A stretch of 64,000 nt of DNA from Candidatus Nitrosomarinus catalina (GTDB taxonomy: Archaea; Thermoproteota; Nitrososphaeria; Nitrososphaerales; Nitrosopumilaceae): NCBI RefSeq assembly GCF_002156965.1, contig NZ_CP021324.1, positions 468,988-532,987 of the forward strand, in the 5' to 3' direction. Position numbers and translations under genes: made by a program. Below are positions 1 to 8,314 of this stretch, in pieces (the first letter of the stretch is position 1; every line of letters begins with the position of its first letter). Under the pieces are notes generated by a model. The model searched no databases. It was not told the origin of the DNA and saw only the letters and a list, made by a program, of their open reading frames with translations.

Positions 1-160
1 TCATTTCATCTTGTTTTTTTGCTTCTAGTGATAGTAGCCCATCTTTCATTCCACCTGCTACCAAGTGCCCTCTGGCATTAATGAATCGCGCCGAGCGCAT
101 CTTTGGATGTAATTTTAAAATATCCTGACAAATACTTTCAAGTTCCTCTACGTTATCCAC
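1..160 (-). CDS. Roadblock-like (DUF6659-type) protein, cut by window edge
   Basis: Only the first 53 or so residues are visible because the gene runs off the left edge. The segment ARGHLVAGGMKDGL matches DGQLVAGGFKDGLV in the complete gene at 44687-45067, and a more distant relative lies at 10248-10622. This small family is common in ammonia-oxidising archaea and is thought to have a roadblock/profilin-like fold; its role is unknown. GTG at 160 is the only plausible start after the upstream in-frame stop. It diverges from the PHA operon that begins at 210. Confidence 0.6.
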   Translation of the reverse strand, partial: MDNVEELESICQDILKLHPKMRSARFINARGHLVAGGMKDGLLSLEAKKQDEM

Positions 161-209
161 CCATATTATAGGGAATAGAACTACTTATTTTGTTCTAAAT
201 GTATCTAAT

Positions 210-809
210 ATGGTGAGTTCAAATTCATCTGAAACCCTGAATGACCCTTCTGTTGAAACTATTGATTACTACAAACATTTGTCACTGTTTTGGACTGACA
301 TTATTCATTTGATGTCTAGTAAGCCTCAGGCATTAACTTCAATTGGACCTATGAGGGCATTTGCTGCAAATTCAAAAAAAATATCCGTTGAATTAATTGA
401 GATCAATGAAAAATTATTTGAATTTAACAAATACATGACTGAATATTATAATCAATTATCTACTACTTGGGGAATTGCTCAAAAAAAAGTAAACCTAAAA
501 GTTCCAGAAATCCCTCAAGATGTTGAACAAATAGAATCAGTAAAGAGAATTTGGATTGATATTTTTGATAATGACTTTACTGAATTATTTGATTCTAAAA
601 AATTTGGAGACAATTACGGAAATTTAGTATCTAAAGAATTGGAATTGACAAAACATTGGAATAACATTACCAATGTAATTTTACAATCTGTAAATCTTCC
701 TAGTAAGGAAGAGATTGATGAAGTGTATAAAGAAATTCACTCATTAAAAAAACGTGTATCTAAATTAGAATTAAAATTAAAAAAGGAGAAAAGAAAGAAT
801 GCTGAGTGA
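210..809 (+). CDS. phaE: PHA synthase class III subunit PhaE
   Basis: The 199-residue protein is mostly helical and ends in a charged heptad segment (about residues 170-195, LPSKEEIDEVYKEIHSLKKR) that is typical of PhaE. PhaE activates the catalytic PhaC subunit in class III synthases, which polymerise 3-hydroxyacyl-CoA at the granule surface. The stop overlaps the phaC start by 11 bp, so the two are translationally coupled. A T-rich TATA-like stretch about 25 nt before the ATG suggests a leaderless mRNA. Low primary conservation is normal for PhaE, so the call leans on the neighbour. Confidence 0.85.
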   Translation: MVSSNSSETLNDPSVETIDYYKHLSLFWTDIIHLMSSKPQALTSIGPMRAFAANSKKISVELIEINEKLFEFNKYMTEYYNQLSTTWGIAQKKVNLKVPEIPQDVEQIESVKRIWIDIFDNDFTELFDSKKFGDNYGNLVSKELELTKHWNNITNVILQSVNLPSKEEIDEVYKEIHSLKKRVSKLELKLKKEKRKNAE

Positions 810-1863
810 ATCTAATGTTGATCCAAAAGTAATTGAAGAAATTTTAAAATTTAGTAAAAATGTCATTGATGCTCCAAAATTAGTTTCAGCTCCTGATGAA
901 ATAAATTTGGAAGTAACTCCTCATGAGGTAGTTCAAGAAATTGATAAAACTCGATTATTACATTACAAACCTCTAGTTGAAACAAAATACAAAACACCTT
1001 TGCTGATATCTTATGCGTTAATTAATCGATATCACATTTTAGATATTCATCCTGAAAAAAGTTGGGTAAAAAATCTCTTAGAACAAGGATTTGAAGTATA
1101 CATGTTGGATTGGGGAACTCCAACTAGTATGGATAAATATTTAGATTTTGATGATTATGTTAATGGGTATTTAGATGCCTCAGTAGAATTTATTAAAAAT
1201 CAAACATCTACTGAAAATATTTCACTACAAGGATATTGTACCGGTGCAACAATTGCTACTGCATACACTGCTTTACACCCAGAAAATGTAAAAAACTACG
1301 TTGCTACTGCCCCTGTAATTGATGGGTGGAAAGATACCACTGTAATTAGTAATTTAGCAAAACATATGGATGCTGATAAAATGGTTGATATAATTGGAAA
1401 TATGCCTCCAGAATTCATGTATTATTGTTTTTCAGTTTTAAAACCATTTGAACAAGGAATTGAAAAATATATTAAATTTTTTAAAAATATTGATGACAAA
1501 AAATATGTTGATAATTTTTTAAGAGTTGAAAAATGGTTAGGTGATACTCCTCCTATCCCTGGTGAGTTATTCAAACAATGGATTAAAGACATTTATCAAA
1601 AAAATCTTTTGATACAAAATCAAATGTATGTGGGTGATGAATTAGTTAATTTAAAAAATATTGACATGCCTATGTTCACACAAGTAGCTGTGGGAGATCA
1701 TTTAGTGTCTCCTGAATGTAGTATGCCATTACATTATGCTGTAGGTAGTGAAGATAAAATTTTAAAAATATATCCTACAGGCCATGTTGGAATGATTGCT
1801 AGTTCTTTATCTCAAAAAAAAGTATTACCTGAAATGGGTAAATGGTTAGCTGAAAGATCATAA
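799..1863 (+). CDS. phaC: PHA synthase class III catalytic subunit PhaC
   Basis: This 354-residue alpha/beta-hydrolase-fold enzyme polymerises hydroxyacyl-CoA into polyhydroxyalkanoate. The nucleophile box GYCTGA carries Cys147; Asp300 (VAVGDHLVSP) and His329 (PTGHVG) complete the triad. The spacing is the same as C149/D302/H331 of the Allochromatium vinosum class III enzyme. The length is also typical of class III (about 355). It follows phaE with overlapping ends and faces a phasin gene, which completes a storage-granule locus. Confident by motif and context. Confidence 0.95.
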   Translation: MLSESNVDPKVIEEILKFSKNVIDAPKLVSAPDEINLEVTPHEVVQEIDKTRLLHYKPLVETKYKTPLLISYALINRYHILDIHPEKSWVKNLLEQGFEVYMLDWGTPTSMDKYLDFDDYVNGYLDASVEFIKNQTSTENISLQGYCTGATIATAYTALHPENVKNYVATAPVIDGWKDTTVISNLAKHMDADKMVDIIGNMPPEFMYYCFSVLKPFEQGIEKYIKFFKNIDDKKYVDNFLRVEKWLGDTPPIPGELFKQWIKDIYQKNLLIQNQMYVGDELVNLKNIDMPMFTQVAVGDHLVSPECSMPLHYAVGSEDKILKIYPTGHVGMIASSLSQKKVLPEMGKWLAERS

Positions 1864-1922
1864 AAAAGTAAAAATAAATTAATAGATATTTAATTTATGT
1901 ATAAATAAAATAAAAAATCACC

Positions 1923-2360
1923 CTAGTTATTTGTAGGAGTGAATGTTGTTATCCATGATTGGATAATATTTTTATTCAAATCAGTGAATGCTTCAACATT
2001 ATCATTAAATGATTTCATATTTTGTGTTGTTGCATCAATTACAGTTTTTGCAATTTGATTTTGAATTGTACTTGCTTGAATAATTTGTTTGTTAGAATCA
2101 ACAATTACTGTTTTTGCAGCACTAGGAATATCTGTAGATACTCCTGATTTTTGAGCAAATTCTTGTTGCATTGTGATTGCAGCATCAAATGATTTTTGAG
2201 CAGTTTTCATACATTCTTCTTGAAAATGTGTTGTTGCTTGAAAATATTGTGGAGTATTTTTTGTGATACTATCAAAATATTTTTGTACATTTTGTTTGTA
2301 GATTGCAAATACATTGTTTGACTGATTTGTATTTTGAGTTGTTTTTGTTTGTGTACTCAT
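1923..2360 (-). CDS. Phasin-like granule protein
   Basis: The 145-residue protein is helical, rich in Gln, Thr and Asn, and has no Cys-based motif or membrane segment. Residues 20-130 look like a phasin helical bundle (FDSITKNTPQYFQATTHFQE, then FNDNVEAFTDLNKNIIQSW). Phasins coat PHA granules and limit their size. It converges on phaC and lies next to a second phasin-like gene. A TATA box (ctatatatatta) centred 27 nt before the ATG predicts a strong leaderless promoter, as expected for an abundant coat protein. Confidence 0.75.
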   Translation of the reverse strand: MSTQTKTTQNTNQSNNVFAIYKQNVQKYFDSITKNTPQYFQATTHFQEECMKTAQKSFDAAITMQQEFAQKSGVSTDIPSAAKTVIVDSNKQIIQASTIQNQIAKTVIDATTQNMKSFNDNVEAFTDLNKNIIQSWITTFTPTNN

Positions 2361-2381
2361 GAAATTGAGATTGGATTACCA

Positions 2382-2393
2382 CTATATATATTA
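2382..2393 (-). promoter_or_regulatory. TATA box of phasin gene
   Basis: The element ctatatatatta is centred about 27 nt upstream of the phasin ATG at 2360. This is the usual distance for an archaeal TATA box with transcription starting at or near the start codon. Confidence 0.6.
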
Positions 2394-2610
2394 TTGGTAA
2401 TAGTTGGTAATGAATGGTAAAGGAATCCTTTCATTACATTCTAAATTTTTTAGTAAAAAATACATGTTTTCAAAAACAGATTTGTATTCGATATGAATAT
2501 GATAATTTAAAATCATGAATTATTTGTTAATTCCAAATTTATCGATGATGGTTTTGTTGCAATTATAAAATTCGTAACTGCCTAATCTTTTTGAGTTGTT
2601 TAACCCTGAA

Positions 2611-3036
2611 TTATTTTTTACTTTTCTTAGTTTTTGTTTTTTTGGTAATTGGTAATATAATGACTTGAACCAAATCGCCTTCACCCAAATCTAAAGCATT
2701 TCGTTCAGCCTCTGGAATTGAAATTCTACCATTACTACTGATGGTGGTTTTGTATGCTCCCCAATTCATAAACGATGGTAACATTTGTCCAATACTGAAC
2801 ATGGTGTCCATACTTTTTGTTTGCATTGATGACATGTTGTCCATTATGTTTGATTGAGTTTGTACTGTTTTTTCAGAAACTTCTTTTAGTGTTTCTAGTG
2901 GATTAAATTTTTGATTGGGTTGATTTGTCATTAATGTTCCAAAGTTTTTCATAAATTCAGCTTGTGCTTGACCGCTTTTTTGAATCCAATCTTTGAACAT
3001 TGTGGTAGGATCATATTGGTTATTGTTACCATTCAT
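2611..3036 (-). CDS. Phasin-like protein fused to an AbrB DNA-binding domain
   Basis: Residues 1-95 are helical and phasin-like (PTTMFKDWIQKSGQAQAEF). Residues 96-131 form a SpoVT/AbrB swapped-hairpin domain (TTISSNGRISIPEAERNALD, then GEGDLVQVIIL), followed by a Lys-rich tail. In Haloferax mediterranei a separate AbrB-like protein, PhaR, binds both granules and the pha promoter. Here both parts are in one chain, which suggests a granule-bound autoregulator of the locus (inference). ATG 3036 is preferred over TTG 3042 because a TATA-like element lies about 25 nt upstream of it. Confidence 0.75.
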   Translation of the reverse strand: MNGNNNQYDPTTMFKDWIQKSGQAQAEFMKNFGTLMTNQPNQKFNPLETLKEVSEKTVQTQSNIMDNMSSMQTKSMDTMFSIGQMLPSFMNWGAYKTTISSNGRISIPEAERNALDLGEGDLVQVIILPITKKTKTKKSKK

Positions 3037-3073
3037 AACCAAAAATATGATAATTATAATTTAAATCCTTTCA

Positions 3074-3877
3074 TTAATTATTCAAGAATTTTAATACTTG
3101 CGAAGCAAATAATTCTGGCTTTTGAACATATGGTGTATGTCCGCAATCACTCATTTCATATAATTCAGAATTGCCAATATGTATTACAAAATCATTGGCA
3201 AATTTAATGGGAATTACTGGATCCTCTGTACCCCAAACTATCAATGTTGGCGAAGAAATATTTTTTAGTTTAGTAATGATTGATTCAGAATTTTTTAATC
3301 CTAATAAAGTTGACATAAAAGCAAATTTTGCATTATGTAATTTCATTCTGCTTACAAATCCTGTAATTGTGGCACTTGGAATTTCTTTACCTGATCCATC
3401 CATTGTTTCAAATGCATTTTTTGCACTTTGTTCGTTAGGATATAATGCAGCCATTATGTATGCATCCAGAGCAAAGGTAGATTGTTTCATAATTCCTGAT
3501 GGAGACACTAAAATTAGTTTTTCAACTGAATTTGGATTAGCAGATGTGAATTCTGCTGCAATTTGTCCTCCTAATGATGAGCCTATTATGCTAGTTTTTT
3601 TAATACCTAAAGATTTCAGAAATTTTTCTAAAAAATTTGAAAAAAAATCTATTGTATAATCTACTGTTGGTTTATCACTATATCCAAACCCAATTAAATC
3701 CGGAACTATGACTTGAAAATCCTTCTCAAAAATAGGTAATACTTTTTCCCATCTTTCGCATGATGCACCCAATCCATGAATTAAGAGAAGTGTTTTTTTT
3801 GATGATCCTGATTCTAAATATCTAATTTTACTTCCATCGATATTGATGAATTTCTCTTTCAACATCGTACATTTCAT
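3074..3877 (-). CDS. Alpha/beta hydrolase, possible PHA depolymerase or esterase
   Basis: The 267-residue protein has an oxyanion motif LLLIHGLGAS, a nucleophile elbow GSSLGG, an acid in WGTEDPVIP and a base in CGHTPYVQKP. These form a full Ser-Asp-His triad in the usual order. It has no signal peptide, so it should act in the cytosol. It shares strand and neighbourhood with the two phasin-like genes, so an intracellular PHA depolymerase or thioesterase is possible, but nothing in the sequence fixes the substrate. ATG 3865 is an alternative start. Confidence 0.75.
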   Translation of the reverse strand: MKCTMLKEKFINIDGSKIRYLESGSSKKTLLLIHGLGASCERWEKVLPIFEKDFQVIVPDLIGFGYSDKPTVDYTIDFFSNFLEKFLKSLGIKKTSIIGSSLGGQIAAEFTSANPNSVEKLILVSPSGIMKQSTFALDAYIMAALYPNEQSAKNAFETMDGSGKEIPSATITGFVSRMKLHNAKFAFMSTLLGLKNSESIITKLKNISSPTLIVWGTEDPVIPIKFANDFVIHIGNSELYEMSDCGHTPYVQKPELFASQVLKFLNN

Positions 3878-4069
3878 CTGTTTACTAGATAAGTTCTTAG
3901 CTAAATTTTCTAAAATTAGAACTATTTTTTATCCAATGATGTATTAGAAAAGATCTTGGAATTATCTGATTATCTTATATTGCTAGTTTTATTGAAATCT
4001 CCCATTCTCATTATTGTATTTTTTAAATGGAGTAAAATAAAGACCAAATTCTCATCTCTAGTCAATTAA

Positions 4070-4092
4070 GCCTGAAATTTTGTTTTTCAGGC
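4070..4092 (+). other. Perfect 8-bp hairpin between divergent genes
   Basis: GCCTGAAA and TTTCAGGC pair around a 7-nt loop (ttttgtt). The hairpin lies just before the TATA-like element (catatact, about 4103) of the gene at 4130. It sits between two divergent genes, so it is not a terminator of either; it may be an operator or part of a small RNA. Confidence 0.4.
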
Positions 4093-4129
4093 ACAAGTTT
4101 TCATATACTAGCGGCATGTATTGTTACTG

Positions 4130-4312
4130 ATGAGTGAAAAATTCACTAAATTTGATCAAGAAGAGGAACAAAAAATTATAGCTGAAATAACAAAAGAATT
4201 ACAAGCAGAAGGGTATTCTGAGGAGGAAGTTCGACAAGGATTGGAACTTGCTTATCATCTAAAAACACATGTCAAGGCAAAAACGGACTCTGTTTCCGAT
4301 TGTTGTGAATAA
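4130..4312 (+). CDS. Small acidic helical protein
   Basis: The 60-residue protein begins MSEKFTKFDQEEEQ, contains a helical segment with EGYSEEEVRQGLELAYHL, and ends in a Cys pair (DCCE). The EEEVRQGL segment resembles small regulatory helix pairs but no family is recognised. The ATG at 4130 sits about 25 nt after a TATA-like element and is preferred over an upstream in-frame TTG at 4121. It is followed by a T-rich stretch at 4318. Confidence 0.6.
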   Translation: MSEKFTKFDQEEEQKIIAEITKELQAEGYSEEEVRQGLELAYHLKTHVKAKTDSVSDCCE

Positions 4313-4383
4313 AGAAAAAATACTTTTTTTCAATACATGTTTTAATTCATTTTCCTTAAATTCTATATCTTTGAAATAATATT

Positions 4384-4737
4384 GTGACTTGGGTTCCAAT
4401 TTTCTATGTTTCTTCACAGGATTTTGAAGGAGACATTAAATCACTAAAAACTGTTTTCTCACAATTTGAAAAACAAATTCATCAAACGGATGGTTATAGA
4501 TTCAGTCCAGAAGCTGAGTTTGCAATGGGTTGGTGGTTTTACACAATTTATGTTAGGATTGGTTTTATCAAAGAACTCGTAGAGTATAATCATACACGTG
4601 ATCCTAAAATTAAAGACGAAAAAGCAATTCTAAAGATTATTCAAAATTATTTAAAAATACAAAAGAGTAAAGCTAGGATAAAATTTGATAGAGACAAACC
4701 CATGCTTGGAGGATATTGGCATTGGTTACTAAGATAG
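4384..4737 (+). CDS. Hypothetical protein, aromatic-rich
   Basis: The 117-residue soluble protein begins at GTG 4384. It contains an aromatic cluster in the middle (EFAMGWWFYTIYVRIGF) and again at the C-terminus (YWHWLL). No signal peptide, cofactor motif or known domain is recognised. The W/Y-rich patches suggest a buried hydrophobic core or a ligand pocket. A terminator-like hairpin follows directly at 4756. Confidence 0.6.
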   Translation: MTWVPIFYVSSQDFEGDIKSLKTVFSQFEKQIHQTDGYRFSPEAEFAMGWWFYTIYVRIGFIKELVEYNHTRDPKIKDEKAILKIIQNYLKIQKSKARIKFDRDKPMLGGYWHWLLR

Positions 4738-4755
4738 CCTAATCAAAATAATGTA

Positions 4756-4779
4756 CAGTGACAACCGAAGTTGCCACTG
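4756..4779 (+). terminator. Hairpin followed by T-run
   Basis: CAGTGaCAAC and GTTGcCACTG form a 9-bp stem with one a/c mismatch around a CGAA loop. The run ttttttattt begins about 6 nt later. It lies 18 nt after the stop of the gene at 4384 and ends that transcript plausibly. The remaining 210 nt to the next gene show no ORF or RNA gene that I can recognise. Confidence 0.5.
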
Positions 4780-4992
4780 GAGAATTTTTTATTTAGTAAC
4801 CAAAACTTACTCCTTTGGAGAGTTATCACGTGTCACTAAACATACCAATTCTCATGGCGTGCAAATTGTAATTTTATGAACTAATGAGTTTACAAAAAGG
4901 TTGGTATTTCATCAATTGTGTGGCTATTTGATGGTTGAATTCATGATATTGAGAAAAGAAACAACTATGAAGACCAATCACATCTGAAAATT

Positions 4993-5253
4993 ATGATAAA
5001 ACAAATCCCTCTTTTATTGGTGGTAATTGGAATTGCAGTTCTATTGATTGGAGTTAATCTTGTAATGTCTTATGGTTTGACATTTTTTTCAGGTATTTCC
5101 CTTTTCTTTGGAAGTGCACTGCTAATAGCGGGTGTAGACCTTAAAAGAAAAATTAAAAAATTAAACGCCAAAAATCGAAAGGAACATCATGATTACACAA
5201 TTTCCAAATTGATGGAAGATGATGTTTCAAAAGACGATGAGAATAAGGATTGA
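4993..5253 (+). CDS. Small two-helix membrane protein
   Basis: The 86-residue protein has membrane segments at about residues 5-26 and 30-48, followed by a Lys-rich then acidic cytosolic tail (KKLNAKNRKEHH). The positive residues after the second helix put both termini inside. It sits 3 nt upstream of another two-helix membrane protein, so they form a pair, probably interacting or duplicated. Function is unknown. Confidence 0.65.
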   Translation: MIKQIPLLLVVIGIAVLLIGVNLVMSYGLTFFSGISLFFGSALLIAGVDLKRKIKKLNAKNRKEHHDYTISKLMEDDVSKDDENKD

Positions 5254-5256
5254 ATT

Positions 5257-5478
5257 ATGGAACGTGAAAAGGCAATATCAGTTGCAAAATTAGTTTCATA
5301 TTTGTTAATACTTGTTGGAATTGTAATATTGTCTACAACAATTATCTATTTCATAACTGCTCCAATTAATTGGCTTTCGTATGTGGGAATTATAGTTGGA
5401 GGATTAATGCTAAACATTGGAGCTGCAGCAATATTTCTAATTAAAAAATTAAAATTAGATATTAAATCATCTCATTGA
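5257..5478 (+). CDS. Small two-helix membrane protein
   Basis: The 73-residue protein has membrane segments at about residues 11-33 and 38-62 and a short basic tail. It lies 3 nt after the gene at 4993 and is likely co-transcribed. The similar layout (two hydrophobic hairpins with a Lys-rich C-terminus) suggests an old duplication, although the sequences have diverged. Function is unknown. Confidence 0.65.
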   Translation: MEREKAISVAKLVSYLLILVGIVILSTTIIYFITAPINWLSYVGIIVGGLMLNIGAAAIFLIKKLKLDIKSSH

Positions 5479-5562
5479 TTTTTGTTTTAGACACGACTTT
5501 TTTTGTAAAATATACAAGATTGTGGCAAGTACATTTTTTTATAAGAATTTCATAATTTGATC

Positions 5563-5718
5563 ATGGCAGATTCATTAACCACATATGATGAATTAAATGA
5601 AGATATTCAGTTCACTGAAGAAGAAACTAGGGCACTTTTGAAACTAAATGAAAAAGAAATCTTGATTTTAATTCTATCTGAAATGAAAAAACAAACAGAA
5701 TTATTATCAAAAAAATAG
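5563..5718 (+). CDS. Small acidic protein, 51 residues
   Basis: The ATG at 5563 opens 51 codons, starting MADSLTTYDELNEDIQFTEE and ending in a helical segment with LNEKEILILILSEMKKQ. A TATA-like ttttttataa element about 25 nt upstream supports a leaderless gene. Codon use resembles its neighbours. No family is recognised. Confidence 0.5.
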   Translation: MADSLTTYDELNEDIQFTEEETRALLKLNEKEILILILSEMKKQTELLSKK

Positions 5719-5779
5719 ATTTTCTACAATAATTTCATATCTTATTTTTTTTGAACTACTATGTCCTATTCAGTTTTGA

Positions 5780-5881
5780 TTATGTGAATTCAAATATTTC
5801 TGCATTGTCAATCTTTTCTTGTAATTCTTTTTTGTGTTTCTCCTTTTGTTTATCCATATTATGTAAAAGTAAATCTTTCAT
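5780..5881 (-). CDS. Possible 33-residue peptide
   Basis: The ORF encodes a charged helical peptide (MKDLLLHNMDKQKEKHKKEL and a short acidic end). It is short and could occur by chance, but it fills a gap and has a plausible A/T-rich upstream region. No homologue is known to me. Confidence 0.25.
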   Translation of the reverse strand: MKDLLLHNMDKQKEKHKKELQEKIDNAEIFEFT

Positions 5882-6011
5882 TTATTTTTGCTAAAAAAAA
5901 TCTTAAAAAATATTTAAAAATAACTTAAAAAATAAACATCCTTTCAAATTAATTTTTTATTTTAAAAGAAATATTTTTCTTTAGGTTTGGTAGTTTGAAA
6001 ATCTGATTTTT

Positions 6012-6761
6012 TTAGAATTGTTTTCTAACTCCAATAATTACAATAGCTGGAATACCCAGATACATTCCCAAATTTAACATAATTACTGAGATTCCAATTC
6101 CCAACACTTCTGATTCTGAATTAGCATTTTCCATCAAAGATAAACTAGTAATCATTGGAGTAATTGCAAGCTTGACAGCCTCTTTGAAGTAGGGATTTTC
6201 ACGCTCATAATCTGCAATTATTGGACTAAATGAGTAATAGACATCATTGAATGTACTCATGAATGCAGCTCCAGATTCTGTTTGTAGTAATTGATTGTCA
6301 CGTAATTCTCTGAGTTGTTGTACTTGTGGTGCAAGTTCCGAGCCATATGTTGCTGTTGCAATTAGACAACCGCCACCATTACCGGTTTTTACACTAGTTG
6401 TTTCTTTTGCAGGTACAGCCAATCCAGTTTTAGTAAAAGTGGAAACATCTGTCCATTCTTTTAAAGTATAATCATTAATGTGATTTGCAATTAACATTGT
6501 ACCTTCAACAAAATTATAATCATCATGATAAATGGTAAATTCACCAGTATCTGTATCTCCTAATACAGTTGCAACATCCCCATTACTTACAGAAATTGTA
6601 ACTTTACCTGGAGATTCAATAAAAACTGTTAATGGATTATCGGGAGTAGGAATTTCATAAACATCTTTGTCTAAAAATACGAGTACCACTCCAAAAGCAG
6701 TTGATGACATTGTCATCATTATCATAATTCCAATAATAATAGATATTTTCATAAATTTCAA
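6012..6761 (-). CDS. Exported CFI-box domain protein with C-terminal membrane anchor
   Basis: The 249-residue protein has a signal peptide (about 1-24), a beta-rich ectodomain (25-125), then the segment CLIATATYGSELAPQVQQLR, which marks the CFI-box-CTERM domain. The domain continues through FMSTFNDVYYSFSPIIADY. The last 30 residues are hydrophobic and end in basic residues, so they anchor the protein in the membrane with the ectodomain outside. CFI-box domains occur at the C-termini of many archaeal surface proteins; their role is not settled. ATG 6752 is an alternative start. Confidence 0.75.
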   Translation of the reverse strand: MKFMKISIIIGIMIMMTMSSTAFGVVLVFLDKDVYEIPTPDNPLTVFIESPGKVTISVSNGDVATVLGDTDTGEFTIYHDDYNFVEGTMLIANHINDYTLKEWTDVSTFTKTGLAVPAKETTSVKTGNGGGCLIATATYGSELAPQVQQLRELRDNQLLQTESGAAFMSTFNDVYYSFSPIIADYERENPYFKEAVKLAITPMITSLSLMENANSESEVLGIGISVIMLNLGMYLGIPAIVIIGVRKQF

Positions 6762-6815
6762 TTAAAAAAAGATGTTAAAAGGATTGAGAATTTTTTTTAG
6801 GATAAGCGTTTAGCC

Positions 6816-7019
6816 TTACCCCCACCACCAAAACCTCTTAGTGACTGTGATTAATGATTTGATATTTGTAATATTTTCAGTATTCCATTCAATTTCTTTG
6901 TGTTCTGCTAAAACATGTTCTTTAATTTTTGACATTAATTCATTATCATCATTTCTTGTTGATTCTGCTGACCAACTACACTCTTTGCCTGTAAAATTAC
7001 AATTAATTGATTTTGTCAT
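6816..7019 (-). CDS. DUF1059-like small zinc-binding protein
   Basis: The 67-residue protein carries Cys7 and Cys14 (NCNFTGKECSWSA) and a helix with two His (HVLAEHKE). The Cys-Cys-His-His order fits the DUF1059 zinc-finger-like family. An unusual Trp-rich C-terminus (RFWWWG) follows. It starts 2 nt after the aspS stop and is probably read from the same transcript. Its function is unknown. Confidence 0.65.
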   Translation of the reverse strand: MTKSINCNFTGKECSWSAESTRNDDNELMSKIKEHVLAEHKEIEWNTENITNIKSLITVTKRFWWWG

Positions 7020-7021
7020 AA

Positions 7022-8314
7022 TTATGGTGACAATCTGTCTGGATCTCTTGGATAAAGAACTACTTCCCGAACATTATCAATTCCAATCAATGTGGTCATG
7101 AGTCTATCTAAACCCATACCCCAACCTGAATGTGGCGGCATTCCCCAATCAAATGTTTTGAGATGGTCCTCAAATTGTGCAGGATCTAGACCTTGTTCAG
7201 ATAATCTTGCCTTCAGTAATTCTGAATCATGAAGTCTGGTTCCTCCTGATGATAATTCTAGATACCCGTATTGCAAATCAAAAGAACGTGAAAGTGTTGC
7301 ATCTTCATCTTTTTCTCTGATGTAAAATGGCTTGAGTTTCATTGGCCAATCAGTTAAAAAGTAAAATCCTGGGTGGTTATTTCCAATTATTCTTAAATGT
7401 GAATCTAACAAGTCATCTCCAAACTCAATTTTTTCCCCTGCTTTTTTGAGCTCTTCTACGCATTGATTGTAAGTAATTCTCTCAAATGGGGCAGACGGAA
7501 TCTCAATTGTATGTCCAATTGATTCTTGTTCTTTTTTACAATTTTCTGCTGTAAATTTGTAAACTGCAATTACTAATGCTTCTAAAACATCCATGACATC
7601 GTTGTAATCCATAAATGCTGCTTCAATGTCTATACTGGTAAATTCTGTAAGGTGTCTTCCAGTGTGTGAGTTTTCTGCTCTGTAAAAGTTTGAAATTTCA
7701 AATACTCTTTCTAGTCCAATTGTCATTTGTTCTTTGTATAGTTGAGGACTTTGTGCAAGATATGCGGTCTTTCCAAAATATTCTAATGAAAATAAATCTG
7801 CACCGCCTTCACTTGCACTACCAATAATTTTTGGTGTTGTAATTTCAATGAATTTTTTTTCAGCCAATGTCTTACGTAATATTTGTAGAACATAATGTCT
7901 TAACTTGAAAATTGATGCTGTCTTTTGATTTCTCATATCTAGTGCACGATGATTTAATCTTGTATCGATATTACTTTCTAGTCTTCCAATTGGGTCTACT
8001 GGTAATGGGTGAATTGCTTTTCCTAATACTTCTATCTCTTCGGCTTTTACTTCGAATTCAAAATCTCTAGCTTTAGTTTCTTGAACAATTCCTTTAATGC
8101 TTATAACACTTTGACGATTAATTTCTCCAAGATTATCATTTAATTCTCCTTTAACAATTACTTGAGAAATTCCTGAAATGTCTCGAAGTGTAATGAATGA
8201 CATTTTTCCTAATTTTCTAAGATCCTCAATCCATCCTCCCAATACCACTTGTTTTCCAATTAACTCTTGGTTTAATTCTGAAATATCGTGAGATTTAACA
8301 AAAACCATTTTCAT
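7022..8314 (-). CDS. aspS: Aspartyl-tRNA synthetase, archaeal type
   Basis: The enzyme charges tRNA(Asp). The 430-residue length is typical of archaeal AspRS. An N-terminal OB-fold (about 1-105, with VVLGGWIEDLRKLGKMSFI) binds the anticodon, and a class II catalytic core follows. Motif 2 is FYRAENSHTGRHLTEF and motif 3 is GWGMGLDRL. Whether it also makes Asp-tRNA(Asn) cannot be read safely here. It overlaps the upstream gene by 4 bp, so the two are coupled. Confidence 0.95.
   Translation of the reverse strand: MKMVFVKSHDISELNQELIGKQVVLGGWIEDLRKLGKMSFITLRDISGISQVIVKGELNDNLGEINRQSVISIKGIVQETKARDFEFEVKAEEIEVLGKAIHPLPVDPIGRLESNIDTRLNHRALDMRNQKTASIFKLRHYVLQILRKTLAEKKFIEITTPKIIGSASEGGADLFSLEYFGKTAYLAQSPQLYKEQMTIGLERVFEISNFYRAENSHTGRHLTEFTSIDIEAAFMDYNDVMDVLEALVIAVYKFTAENCKKEQESIGHTIEIPSAPFERITYNQCVEELKKAGEKIEFGDDLLDSHLRIIGNNHPGFYFLTDWPMKLKPFYIREKDEDATLSRSFDLQYGYLELSSGGTRLHDSELLKARLSEQGLDPAQFEDHLKTFDWGMPPHSGWGMGLDRLMTTLIGIDNVREVVLYPRDPDRLSP

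Noticed and set aside
3171-3659. 162-residue ORF antisense to the alpha/beta hydrolase
   Set aside because: The hydrolase on the other strand has a full catalytic triad, so this ORF is a shadow.
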